Positions 45,206-56,300 of a stretch of DNA of 64,000 bases are shown in pieces; position 1 is the stretch's first letter; every line of letters starts with the position of its first letter. A program made the position numbers and the translations under genes. Location of the stretch: positions 110,642,501-110,706,500 of the forward strand of contig CP142453.1 of NCBI GenBank assembly GCA_038049695.1. Direction: 5' to 3'. Below the pieces are notes generated by a model that saw only the letters and a list, made by a program, of their open reading frames with translations, was not told the origin of the DNA and did not search any database. The DNA comes from Cinnamomum chago (lineage: Eukaryota; Streptophyta; Magnoliopsida; Laurales; Lauraceae).

Positions 45206-48200
45206 TGACAAACTCACGTACAGAACTTGAAATAATAGAATGCTTGAGATTGAATTATTATTCCGTATCCTCCTTTGGAGAACCAGCCTCAATATATAGA
45301 GTGTTACATGCCTTAATCAAGGCTTAAGTTAGGAAACCAATCTAATTACATCAATTTCTATCTAAGTTAGGAAACCAATCTAATTACAGAATATGTACAG
45401 CTGTGTTAATCTTGACCAAATCAATCCCACGTGGAGATAACATGCTGGACTGGATCCTATGATGGGCCTTGGGCCTGTTTAACACCCCCCCTCAAATTGA
45501 TGCGGGAGAATCAACGAGCATCAATTTGCCAACCAAGAATTGATGGCGTGGGCGGGGAAGACCTTTAGTAAGAATATCAGTAATTTGAAGCTCAGTGGAG
45601 ACATGCGGAAGGCTGATGACATCACGTTTAAGCTCATCTCGTATGAAGTGACAATCAACCTCAATGTGTTTAGTGCGTTCAAGAAAAATTGGATTTTCAG
45701 TAATCCGAATGGCACTTGTATTATCTGCATAGAGGGGGGTAGGTCCTTCTGCGGGAAATCCAATGTCAGAAAGCAGACCTCGAAGCCAAAGAATTTCGGA
45801 GCACGCAGCAGACATAGCTCGGTACTCAGCCTCGGTAGAAGATTTGGACACTTTTTCATGTTTCTTGCATTTCCAGGAAATCAGACTATCGCCCAAAAAC
45901 ATGCACCATCCTGTCGTTGATCTCCGAGTGTCTGGACAACCAGCCCAATCAGCATCTGAATAAGCTGTGAGAGATAAATGATTGTTGGATGAGAAAAACA
46001 ACCCGCGTGTCGGTGTGCGAATAAGGTACCGAATGATGCGGCGAACAGCAGCCATATGAAGATGACGGGGAGCAGTCATGAACTGACTCATTAAGTTGAC
46101 CGCAAATGAGATATCAGGGCGGGTGATCGTGAGGTAGATCAAGCTCCCCACTAACTGGCGATATGCAGTAGGATCTGGAAGAAGGTCACCCTCCTCTTTG
46201 CTGAGTTTGACATTCAGTTCGATGGGCGTATCGACTGGAGTTGAAGCAGTAAGGCCAGCCAATCCAATGAGGTCAACCGTGTATTTGTGCTGATTGAGAA
46301 CGATACCTTTAGGCGATTGATGAACTTCAAGACCGAGGAAATAGTGTAAGGGGCCGAGATCCTTCATTTGAAATGTCTGATGAAGAGAAGCTTGGAGTTC
46401 ATGAATCATTTTTGCATTGGGACCAGTAATTACAATGTCATCAACGTAGACCAGTAGCACAGTAATCCCATACGGAGCATGATGTAAGAACATAGAAGGA
46501 TCATACTGGCTCGGATGAAAATCCAAGCGGAGAAGAGCAGCTTGAAATTTCTCAAACCATGCGCGAGGAGCTTGCTTCAGACCATAGAGAGAGCGACGGA
46601 GCTTAGCAACCATACCCTTCCCAGATGAGGACCCCGGAGGCAGACGCATATAAACATCTTCTTTGAGATCACCATGCAGAAACGCATTTTTTACATCCAT
46701 TTGATAGAGAGGCCAGGACCGAGAGGCAGCAACAGCAAGGATGATGCGTACGGTGGTCATCTTGGCGACGGGAGCAAAAGTTTCATCATAATCAATGCCA
46801 TATTCCTGCCGATTTCCGAGAGCAACAAGGCGCGCCTTATATCGATCAAGAGTGCCATCTGATTTTAACTTGAGAGAAAAGATCCACTTGCAGCCAATAG
46901 GTTTGACGCCCACAGGAGAGGGGACAATATCCCACGTATGATTTTTCTCTAAAGCAGCCAATTCATCGAGCATAGCCTGGTTCCAGCATTTGTCCTGCAC
47001 AGCCTGAGAATAGGATTGGGGAATGGAAGAAGAGGACAAAGTAGCCATTAAGGAAGTATGAGAGAACCCATAGCGGTCGGGTGGTACCGAAATGCGAGTG
47101 GAGCGACGCAATGGAGGAAGTCCAGATGGACCAAATGCAGGAGGTGGACCAGATGCCGGAGGTGGACCGGGAGGGGAATCCCTGGGAGGCGCGTCTGTGG
47201 TCCGTCTGTGATACACAAAGTTAGGATTAAAGCGAACAATAGATGTGTCGTCGGAAAAACCAGGTAAGAAAACTAGAGAGGAGTCATCTGGAGGATCAAG
47301 ATGTTTTTGAAAAAAATACTTGTTCTCAAAAAACACGACATTCCTAGAGGTACGGATGCGCCGAATGTGGGGATCATAGCACAGGAACCCTTTCTGGAAG
47401 GGTGCATATCCTAAAAAAACACACTGAGCGGATTGAGCTATAAGTTTAGTCCGTTCAGAAGGAGGCAAATGAACAAAACAAACTGAGCCAAAAACATGAA
47501 GATCATCATAGGATGGAGATGTCTTGTATAAGCGATAATATGGGCACTGATTTTCAAGCAAATGGGATGGCATACGATTAATAAGATGAGCTGCGGTAGC
47601 CAATGCCTCAACCCAAAAACGGGTAGGAACTGATGATTCAAGGAGAAGGGAACGAGTGACATCAAGGAGATGTCGATTTTTTCTTTCAGCGACTCCATTC
47701 TGCTGTGGAGTATAAGGACAAGTTCTTTGAGAAATAATTCCCTTGTTTTGCAAAAAGTGTTGAAAATCAGAGGACATATATTCCCCGCCTGAATCAGAGC
47801 GTAGGATTTTAATGCAGGTGGAAAATTGGTTTTCAACATAAGCCAGAAAAATCTTAAAAACATGAAAGACATCAGATTTGGAATGCAGAAAGTAAACCCA
47901 TGTGAACCGACTAAAATCATCAATAAAAGTCACAAAGTATTTATAATGAGCATGAGAAAGAGCTGGAGCAATTCCCCATACATCGCTATGAACCAAATCA
48001 AAACACTGAGTGCTGTGTGAAGTTGAAATAGGAAAAGGAAGAGTTTTGCTCTTTCCCAGTTTGCAAGTAGCACAATCAAGAGGCACACAAGAAGATAAAC
48101 CAGTAGTTTTATTTAATAAACCAGAATGGAACAGAAGGGACAAAGTTTTTGAATTCGGGTGTCCAAGTCTGTTATGCCACAATTGGCAGTTATCTCTAAT

Positions 48201-50575
48201 GGAAAAACAAAACACATCATTGTCAATTTTATTCCTAGAAGTCTGGGAAAAATCCAACGGAAATAAGCGTCCACATTTAGGCCCCCTCGCGATCTCCTTC
48301 CCGGACATCTGGTCCTGCACAACACAACCAGAAGAAGAAAAAGAGATGTTACAATTATTTTCAACAAGCTGCCCGACTGACAAAAGGTTGGAAGTTAAAT
48401 TTGGACATAGATAAACATTTTTCAATGGAAGGGGACCAGGGATGTCACCGACAGCAGTAATGGGAACATGGCCCCCGTTAGCAGTTTGAATTTGAAGAGG
48501 ACCAGTGTATCTTTGCACATTGGAGAGTGGGGCGTAGGAAGACATCATATGATTAGACGCCCCGGAATCAAGGAACCAAGTAGAAGATGGAGGGGATGTA
48601 CCTGATAAACCAAAAGTAGAGAGGGCATTGACAATCATCTGTTGAACCAATTCAGGAGTGAGAGGAGATGAGGGCCCAGGCTGTGAGGGTGCAGATGTAG
48701 GAGCAGGCATAACCGAAGAAGCAACATACGCATGCAGAGGCTGATACGGTGGAGTCTGAGGCTGTGGTGATGGACGTTGTGGGCGGCGGCGACATTCAGA
48801 GATGATATGTCCCGACTTTTTACAGTAACTGCAGACCTTCTGTTTGCATTGAGTTGCAATGTGCCCAAATTTTTGACAACTGTAACATTGCGTTTTGCTC
48901 AAGTCACGCGGTGGAGGCTGAGAAGTTTTATTAGCTGAGAACGCGACTGAATAGGTCTCAGCCGTGTGTTGCGCTAGATGAGCCGAAGTCGCAATGCGTT
49001 GTTCTTCGCGGAGGAGTTCATTTAAATATACATCCAAAGAAGGTAATGGCGTCCGATTCATCAGGGCAGATCGGACACTTTCATATTCACTGCGCAGTTT
49101 CATCAAAAACTGATCCCTTTGACTAGAGGCCTGAAGATCCTGAATAACGAGCAAAACATCCGGAGCCACATCAGCATACTTAATACCATCGTATTCCGAC
49201 CACAGTGTACGAAAGCCAGAATAGTAATCTTGTATGGACAAGGTTCCCTGTGTATATTCAGCAATCGCACATTCAAGATGAAATTGACGTGCTGAATTAT
49301 CTTGATGGTATACTTTCTTCAGATACCCCCACATGTCTTTGGAGGTGGGGTAAGGTTTGAGATTCATGATCAGATGTGGCTCGACAGAGCCGAGGATCCA
49401 TGATTTTATCTTCGCATCTTTAGTAAGCCAAGAGGAGATTTTCTTCTCATCTTCAGTGGGTTTAGGGTCAGATCCAGAAATATAACCCCACAATTCCTTA
49501 GCCTCAAGGTATACTTGGAACTGAAAGGACCAAGCAGGGTAATTCTTCCCAGTGAACCGAATCAAGGTAACTTCAGATTTTTCCATCTCAAGTTGATATT
49601 GGCCAAACAGTAAACAGAGAAGAAAACAGCAGCAAAGAGAACAGCAGCAATCAGAAACAGCAGAGAACTTGTCCTCACTAGCAACAGACAAGAACAGTAT
49701 GGAGGATGCCTTTCCCGGGTGTAGAAAACACAATTCCAACCAAAAAGGAGGAAACAACCCAACAAAACACAGTAATTGTGCACAAAAAAACCCCAGACGA
49801 CCCTGTCAGTGGCTGAAGATCCACTACGTGGGGCCCACTGATGGTCCTGGGCAAAGATCAGAGGACTGATATGAGTGAGCCTTCTATTCTGTCTTCTACT
49901 GAAACAAGATTGATCTGAATCTACTAAAGATCCAAGATTCTGAATGGTCTTGATGAAAACAAATTGAATTTCTGAAGAAACTTAAGAATGAGTAAAACAC
50001 CAAGCTGGAGTCTCTAAAAAATTGTGGAAAAATCACCAAAAGTCTTAGAAATACCAGGCGACCAGAGTGGGATGGATTTCTGAAGTTGATCTGATGATCA
50101 GGGGTGGGCCACCAAGAGGATGCTTCTGACGCAGAATGAAGATATCGCTGGAATGAAGATGTCGCTGGAAATTTCTGGAGATAGATCCTAGATCTATTTT
50201 CTGCACGAGAGAGACTTATTCTCTCTATCCCTATTGCCTTAATGCTGTGGAAGATATCTATTGATCAGATTGCCTTGAAACCCTGCTCTGATACCATGAC
50301 AAACTCACGTACAGAACTTGAAATAATAGAATGCTTGAGATTGAATTATTATTCCGTATCCTCCTTTGGAGAACCAGCCTCAATATATAGAGTGTTACAT
50401 GCCTTAATCAAGGCTTAAGTTAGGAAACCAATCTAATTACATCAATTTCTATCTAAGTTAGGAAACCAATCTAATTACAGAATATGTACAGCTGTGTTAA
50501 TCTTGACCAAATCAATCCCACGTGGAGATAACATGCTGGACTGGATCCTATGATGGGCCTTGGGCCTGTTTAACA
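45206..50575 (-). mobile_element. Copia-2: Ty1/copia element that looks whole and very young
   Basis: LTRs at 45206-45484 and 50297-50575, 279 bp each, TGACAAACTC to CTGTTTAACA, read as identical by eye. The primer-binding site (TGGTATCAGAGCAGGG on the minus strand) lies at about 50281-50296 and a C/G-rich polypurine tract next to the other LTR. A single gag-pol frame occupies the interior. A 5-bp target duplication is present. The identical LTRs point to insertion recent on the scale of LTR mutation. Confidence 0.93.
45492..49586 (-). CDS. Copia-2 gag-pol polyprotein
   Basis: One open frame. The Met at 49586 (MEKSEVTLIRFTGKNYPAW) is the likely gag start, since residues upstream are hydrophobic leader-like sequence unlike gag. 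Parts in order: gag (UBN2-type), zinc knuckle (CYSCQKFGHIATQC), aspartic protease (WFLDSGASNHM), integrase (H-H-C-C near WHNRLGHPNSKTL, then a DDE core), reverse transcriptase (YVDDIVITG) and RNase H (SDADWAGCPDTRRS). The organisation is as expected for Ty1/copia. It appears uninterrupted. Confidence 0.9.
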   Translation of the reverse strand: MEKSEVTLIRFTGKNYPAWSFQFQVYLEAKELWGYISGSDPKPTEDEKKISSWLTKDAKIKSWILGSVEPHLIMNLKPYPTSKDMWGYLKKVYHQDNSARQFHLECAIAEYTQGTLSIQDYYSGFRTLWSEYDGIKYADVAPDVLLVIQDLQASSQRDQFLMKLRSEYESVRSALMNRTPLPSLDVYLNELLREEQRIATSAHLAQHTAETYSVAFSANKTSQPPPRDLSKTQCYSCQKFGHIATQCKQKVCSYCKKSGHIISECRRRPQRPSPQPQTPPYQPLHAYVASSVMPAPTSAPSQPGPSSPLTPELVQQMIVNALSTFGLSGTSPPSSTWFLDSGASNHMMSSYAPLSNVQRYTGPLQIQTANGGHVPITAVGDIPGPLPLKNVYLCPNLTSNLLSVGQLVENNCNISFSSSGCVVQDQMSGKEIARGPKCGRLFPLDFSQTSRNKIDNDVFCFSIRDNCQLWHNRLGHPNSKTLSLLFHSGLLNKTTGLSSCVPLDCATCKLGKSKTLPFPISTSHSTQCFDLVHSDVWGIAPALSHAHYKYFVTFIDDFSRFTWVYFLHSKSDVFHVFKIFLAYVENQFSTCIKILRSDSGGEYMSSDFQHFLQNKGIISQRTCPYTPQQNGVAERKNRHLLDVTRSLLLESSVPTRFWVEALATAAHLINRMPSHLLENQCPYYRLYKTSPSYDDLHVFGSVCFVHLPPSERTKLIAQSAQCVFLGYAPFQKGFLCYDPHIRRIRTSRNVVFFENKYFFQKHLDPPDDSSLVFLPGFSDDTSIVRFNPNFVYHRRTTDAPPRDSPPGPPPASGPPPAFGPSGLPPLRRSTRISVPPDRYGFSHTSLMATLSSSSIPQSYSQAVQDKCWNQAMLDELAALEKNHTWDIVPSPVGVKPIGCKWIFSLKLKSDGTLDRYKARLVALGNRQEYGIDYDETFAPVAKMTTVRIILAVAASRSWPLYQMDVKNAFLHGDLKEDVYMRLPPGSSSGKGMVAKLRRSLYGLKQAPRAWFEKFQAALLRLDFHPSQYDPSMFLHHAPYGITVLLVYVDDIVITGPNAKMIHELQASLHQTFQMKDLGPLHYFLGLEVHQSPKGIVLNQHKYTVDLIGLAGLTASTPVDTPIELNVKLSKEEGDLLPDPTAYRQLVGSLIYLTITRPDISFAVNLMSQFMTAPRHLHMAAVRRIIRYLIRTPTRGLFFSSNNHLSLTAYSDADWAGCPDTRRSTTGWCMFLGDSLISWKCKKHEKVSKSSTEAEYRAMSAACSEILWLRGLLSDIGFPAEGPTPLYADNTSAIRITENPIFLERTKHIEVDCHFIRDELKRDVISLPHVSTELQITDILTKGLPRPRHQFLVGKLMLVDSPASI

Positions 50576-50592
50576 TCGGCCATACTAGACAT

Positions 50593-51232
50593 CACTATTT
50601 GACACTGAAATTGAACAAAAAAAAAAAAAAAACACTCAGAACAAAAAAAAAAAAAGATTAATGTGAAATTTCCGTACATGTCCTGCTGCCTGCATATACC
50701 ATGGGGTTATCTTTGTCCTGTCATCTTTTAATATGCTTTCAAATATTGGCTTATATTTATTCTAATCACCAATGCAAACAGCTGATATATATCATACTTA
50801 GAAGAAATTGATGCTATGTGACAGCCGATTTATGCTTGTAGCCAGGCCAATTACTAACTGAAAATTAAAATACCATGGATGTTTATTGTTTACACAAGAA
50901 CACATTTAAGATGTCTTGGATTAACCATTTGATATACATTGCCATGCCGTCAGCTAATGGTTCGAGCTTTTGATGTTATTAGTTATTAACCGGAAGGAGG
51001 TCAATCATAAATCAGCTCCATGCCTATTATCATGTGGATAATTGAAATTATCTTACTTGGTTGTCGATTTCTTCAACTTTGATTAGATGACTATAAACTC
51101 ATTCACATTACTTGGGTACCCAAAGCTCACTCTTGCTGCATTGTGTAGACCTTGCAAAACTTGCTCTTCTTCTAGTTCCACTCACTTAGGTAATTGTAAT
51201 AGAGAGCATCATAGTACATCAAAGGAACTTGG

Positions 51233-51268
<36 letters not shown>

Positions 51269-52621
51269 TTATCAAGCACAAAGGCCTTTGATAAGCAGAT
51301 TAAGAAACAGAGCATGGGTGAACAAACCACCCTCAGGAAATTGGGAGGGGAAAGGTGTTTTTCTGGGTTTTTTTTTTTAAAGCTAAATAGTTTGATAAGA
51401 AGTATATACTTGGTATAGGCAAAGTATTTATTGTCCCACATTGGCTTCTGCATGTTTAAGTTTATAGATTACTTGGTTCAGATATGGTTCCCTGCAGAAC
51501 TGTTTGTGGAACTGAATTGTCCGACAATGATGAGATACAAAAGCCACCAAGGTGCTGACCCCCACATCTGAATAGCAAGTAAGAGCAGTCCACAGCAGCC
51601 AAACAAAGATCAGGAGGTTGTTATGAGTGGTTCCACCAAAATTCTGGTGAAAAAAACAGAACCTTACCACCTACTCAGAATGAGAAAATCGAGAGAGATA
51701 AAAAAAGCAATATGTAAAAACTTCAACATCAAAGGTTACTGTCCTCATCTTTCCATAGATGAAAAAAAAAAAAAAAAAAGAATAATGACCCCATCTCAAT
51801 CAATGTTTTCTTTTACCTTTCAAGGGATTCTGGTTTTCACCTAAGGCAAATTAATGTTGAACTTCAGAACTTATATTTTGAGTTAAAGCAATTTTCTTTC
51901 ATAATCTCTTATCTAATTTTGTAAGTGTGTCCGTGTCCCATGTTACGGGTATCCAACAGTTGTCCTCAAGTATATAATGTGTCAGATTTCTATCAGTAAG
52001 TGATTCATTGAAGAAAAAAACGAGCATTTAGCCATAGAATCCGTCAATCCGCAAGTACATTAGCCATATCAGAGAAGCCAAGAATCCAGCCAACATTTAA
52101 GATCAAAATAAACAAACATAAACATAAAAATCCAACCAAACCCATGACTGATTACATCAAAACCCAAACATTTAAGAACAAAATAATAAAAAAAGACCCT
52201 AGAATAATAATAAGAACACAAACAAACTTGGATCTGGTCGTCGTCTTCTTCTTCTTCGCCTTCGGTCGTCGCAGGTCTAATCTCTTGTCGAGAGAGAGAG
52301 GCGAGAGAGAGAGAGAGGCTGGGGCGAGAAAGTGAGAAACGGAGGAGAAGGTTGATAGGGTTTGTTGTCTACTTGGCTTAACATAACTTCAGAATTACAT
52401 CTAGGCCCTTTAGTTTTTCTTATATTAGTATAATGGTACGGTTAACCGAACCGTATGTTACGGTTCGGTTCGGTTAATGACCGTGAATTAATACAGAAAA
52501 CCGTAACTGAACCGTAGGGTGCGGTTTTTGGAGTTCAATAACTGTAACCGAACCGTGAACCACGGTTATTAACCGTGGTTCGGTTCGGTTAGACGGTTAT
52601 TTGGTTTTTTTTTACACCCCT
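50593..52621 (-). other. 5' region of the hAT transposase gene
   Basis: This hAT-internal leader lies between the transposase start codon and the right terminus. It contains an (ATT)n run at 51236-51268, a GA-rich tract near 52285-52320, and the terminal GGTTCGGTT motif cluster. No other gene is seen. Confidence 0.55.
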
Positions 52622-52680
52622 AAGTTCTACATATAGTCGATGTGGGACTCCGGGGCGTCACAATCTGTCTATATATATAA

Positions 52681-52803
52681 TGGAAATGCTCCTATGAGAG
52701 TTACTCTCACACTACTATGAGAGTTTTTTTTTTTTTTTTTTTTGGGGGGGGGGGGTTGGACCATCATATTTAGGCTGTATACATTGGATATGGACCCAAT
52801 GGG

Positions 52804-52836
<33 letters not shown>

Positions 52837-52838
52837 AC

Positions 52839-52870
<32 letters not shown>

Positions 52871-52909
52871 CATAGTAGTGTGAGAGTTACTCTCATAGGA
52901 GCATTTCCC
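52681..52909. mobile_element. 229-bp MITE with ~43-bp perfect terminal inverted repeats
   Basis: The left end GGAAATGCTCCTATGAGAGT and the following TACTCTCACACTACTATGAG are mirrored exactly at 52866-52909. Flanks are TATATATAAT and ATATATATAC, so a 9-bp AT-rich duplication is possible. The interior has long T, G, C and CA runs (52725-52755, 52805-52866). The long TIRs and flank fit a Mutator-type MITE, but the class is inferred. Confidence 0.8.
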
Positions 52910-53321
52910 ATATATATACATATGTGGAAATATTTATATATATATGGAATTATGAAAATTCAGCCATGATCTTGCCTTTAGACTTTGGAGATTTCTGGTT
53001 TCAGATTCTTTCTCCTTGTGATTTATTTATTGACTAATCCTACTTACTTGGTTTGGAGACACACCCTAAGGAGAGTGAACAGAATTATGTATCAGTTTGT
53101 AAATAATACTAACTTGTCATTACTTGCGGTAGGTTCATATTTATGCGAAAATGACTTCAGTTGATGGTATTAGTTCATCTTGCTTTTCAAAACTCTGGAG
53201 GTCCATATTAGAGGTTGAGGTTGGATGCTTCTAGCATGGTTGGACTTGGGTATTATAGTTAATTTATCAATGACATTAACACCATTTCTCAATAGGTACT
53301 AACCTTGGTTTTCTTTTTCAG

Positions 53322-56300
53322 GTTTAATATTGCCTGGACCGATCATTGTGTACGGAGGTATTAGGCCATATCCGCAACGTGCTCAGAAGACTGAAAATGA
53401 ACTTGTTGGAAAGTACAATATGGATCAAAAAGTGAGTACATTCTCCTTTGCTGAAGTTGCAAAGACAATCGTTTTGTGTTCAATGCTGATTTTGTCAGAC
53501 ATATTTCACTTTGTTGCATTGATATTGTATTTTATAGTTTTTTCTCTTCATGAAACATTAAATTTGGATCATGAGAGGAGAGTCTTTTCCATAAAGCTGC
53601 TTATTGGCATCAAAGCCTTGCATCTCGCCAAGTTGATGGCCATGAATGAATATCTTTTCTCAACTGAAGGACTAGTGGAGATCTGGCTCTCCTTTTAATT
53701 GAATGAGAACCTCCGTTCCATTGGTGGCTGTATTGCCGCACCACTTGCAATAAGGTTGAAGAATACGATTGGCAAATTCATGATCCTAAATCATTGAAAA
53801 TATTTTCTTAATTTGCACTTTCTTTTTTAATTTAATGTAATTTTTATCAAATTCATGAATCCCCAACACTAACTAAATATATGAAAGTAAAGCTTGTTAG
53901 ATTCATTTGAGCCATACTCTAGAATATCTAATCTCAGCAGAATACATGGCAAAGATCGAGCCATAATTTGAGTAGAAAGGAAAATTGATGCCATTGTTTT
54001 AATAAATTGAGCTTATGAACCCCAAGGGGTAGCTCAGTTGGCCTAGGACCACAGTTTGCTCCCGGAGGTTGAGGGTTCAAAATTGCGCTACCACACTGGG
54101 CCACAGGGGATTTACCTCCCACAACACATAATCACAAACAAACTCACATGGACATGCATCAAAAGATGCCTTCCTCCAAAAATTATACTTCACAACGTAA
54201 AAGCCATAGTGACCTGTAATCAACATTGAATGACTACTCTTGCGAAATTTGAAATATATAACAAACGTCCCTAAATGGCATATAAGAACGTTTTGTTATA
54301 CTGTGCTCAGCAGTCAAGGCCTCAAGGGTGTCAAAAAGGGGTTCTTACCATCAGCTAAGTCCGTATTTGTACCATAATTTGCTTAGTCCATTAGGTTGCC
54401 ATTACTAGCAAAGGATGTCTTAATGACTCCCATAACATAACTGGATGGTTTCGGTAATCAGCCCCCACACATATTTCTTGGTTGTGTTTAGCTTCTACCT
54501 ATATCAAAATCAGTCTCCATGGTGTGTATTGCTAACTACATCACCAGCCCATTAATGATGTAGAATAATACCAATTATCGCAACATGTCTTTAAGTCACT
54601 TTTAGTGCAGTTTACAATTTAATACATGAACGCTAAATGATACTATTAACCACAGATGTGCACAAATCATAAATATGTGTAGCATTCTCCATATTCAATT
54701 TCAAAACAGAACTTAGGGTAATTTGTCACACATGAACATAAATCATGCTTCTAAAAATGGAAGTAATGGGTGTTAAAGTTGGCCAATGATCTATGCGGTG
54801 TTAATCTCATCCATAGGTCCCCAAAACTAAATTTCAGTTTCAACGAAATTCATAAAATTAGTTACAGCCCTAAAATTTGATGTTATGCGACACAACACAC
54901 TGAAAATATGTCGAGAGCAATAGCAAAGAGATAGAGGGAGAAAGCATAGAGGTTAGGAATCCCACCAAGTATTGGATTCGAAGTGGGGCCCTCTTGGGAC
55001 TTGCACAGAACCCAATAGGTATCGGGAGTTGTGCGAAAACGCAAATCCCTCCTTGGCACTCAATACAAAGTGTGGGTCCCTCTACTTGGTATAACATGTT
55101 TATTATGTTACGAGGGGGTCCCACCACTTAAACTCAAATAAAACAAATAACTTGGGTCCAATAGGCCTTCTCTAACTATACAAAATTCTAATTAAGCTTA
55201 GGGCCCCTAGCCCAACCAATAAAATAGAATAACACAAATATTGGCATACAAAATAATTAATTAAAAGACCTCAAATTAATAAAGGCCGACACCCCCCCAC
55301 CTTGCGGGGGAAAAAAAATATGGGACATTACATAGGAGAAAAACCCTAGGCGTCATCATATCCAAAGTGTTAACATGGTATCAAAGCCTCTTAATCTCTA
55401 CAGAAGATTGGTTTGACGAAATAGTGGAAGTTGCTATAGCAGTGACATAGTAGCTTAGCAGTGTAGTCATATTGTAGCAGTTAAAGAGAATTTATCATAG
55501 TGGTTTAGACTTGGAGAAAGAATGAAGACTTAGGGTTTCTACTATGAGAGAATTTTTTCAATTCAGCCTCCATCTCTCTATTCTCTTATCTTTATTCTCT
55601 TAGGGTTTTTCAACCCTTTAGGGAGACGACCCCTAGGAATCATCATATCCGAAGTGTTCACATTTCCTAGGTTCCAAATGTTTATACAAATTGCATCAAG
55701 TGTCCGGCCAGAGATAACAAATGCAATGTTCTCTGAGGAAGCAGACTGCAGAATGCACGATGGTCGATTGTGACTTTGTGTGAGAGAGTGTAATAAGCGA
55801 ATGACCATATGTTCACAGTTCACACATTAGGGGTGAAGAACAGGCTGCAAATATCTTCCTGGAGGCTACTAGAAAGGAAGTGCTTAATGTTCTTACAGGC
55901 GAATCAGGAGTGTTTTACTTGCAATACCCTGCATTTAAGTGAGGTTTGAAGTGATTAGTCTTGTGTTTCATGTTTTCTTTGGCTGCGATAGAATTCTATT
56001 TGCTATCAAATAGGAAGACTAGTTCTGGCATTTATGACAACTGCTATGTTCAGGTCATTTCTTTGTTCTGTTTGAGGGATGAGCTAATACCATTTTTTGA
56101 TTGCATAGATACCAATTCATTTTTGAAGCTGAGAACTTCTTTTGCTTGCAGGTTTTTGGGAAGTGCTTATCCAAACTGCAGAAGGAATTGGTTGTTGATC
56201 CTTCTTTTAGGCAAACTAAGTATCGTACTTTGTTAATAAATCACTTCTTCTACTGTTTTTTACTTTCTACCTACCCCAAGGATGCGATCCCTCATAATCA

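Larger units (their letters stand above)
43090..50592 (-). pseudogene. hAT transposase, split by copia-2
   Basis: The start codon is at 50592 (MSSMA, then ETPLPQPDAPQPG after 45205). The main frame runs to 43532 and the C-terminus continues to about 43090. Domains: BED-type zinc finger (CGHCDAHVKW...SAMRSHLK), RNase H-like core (CLTTDAWPLNQ; LTVDKATSND; CCAHVLNLIVRDGL; TTRWNST; VLDPRYKL) and hAT dimerisation region (FDILNWWKVNSSRYPGLSQ; VLDQYRSSLSPKTVE). Besides the copia-2 insertion 17 bases into the coding region, there is an in-frame TAG after NEND near 43530 and a frameshift near 43345 inside the dimerisation region. The rest of the core is open, so inactivation seems fairly recent. Confidence 0.85.
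37513..52621 (-). mobile_element. hAT transposon enlarged to 15 kb by nested copia insertions
   Basis: The termini AGGGGTGTAA (left, overlapping the duplication by one base) and TTACACCCCT (right) are inverted matches typical of hAT. Both subterminal regions (37520-37680 and 52435-52605) are packed with the motif GGTTCGGTTAACCG and its variants AACCGAACCGT and ACGGTTA, as in hAT subterminal repeats. The transposase is on the minus strand. Copia-1 lies in its 3' region and copia-2 inside its coding start. Without them the element would be about 6 kb. Confidence 0.85.
36279..53321 (+). other. 17-kb intron 4 of the molybdo-flavoenzyme gene
   Basis: The donor ACAG|GTGTGC at 36279 and acceptor TTTTTCAG at 53321 join GAA-ACA-G to GT-TTA in frame. 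The intron contains the hAT element 37513-52621 (with two nested copia elements) and a 229-bp MITE at 52681. Positions 36279-37504 and 52910-53321 appear to be original intron sequence without genes. Confidence 0.85.
53432..56151 (+). other. Intron 5, with SINE and LTR-like relic
   Basis: It joins AAA| to |GTT in phase 0. It contains SINE copy 3 and the 54880-55662 relic. No further gene is seen. Confidence 0.7.

Noticed and set aside
55828-55938. Possible extra exon of the molybdo-flavoenzyme gene (AANIFLEATRKEVLNVLTG)
   Set aside because: No acceptor/donor pair keeps phase. Joining 53431 directly to 56152 gives a continuous family-like sequence.
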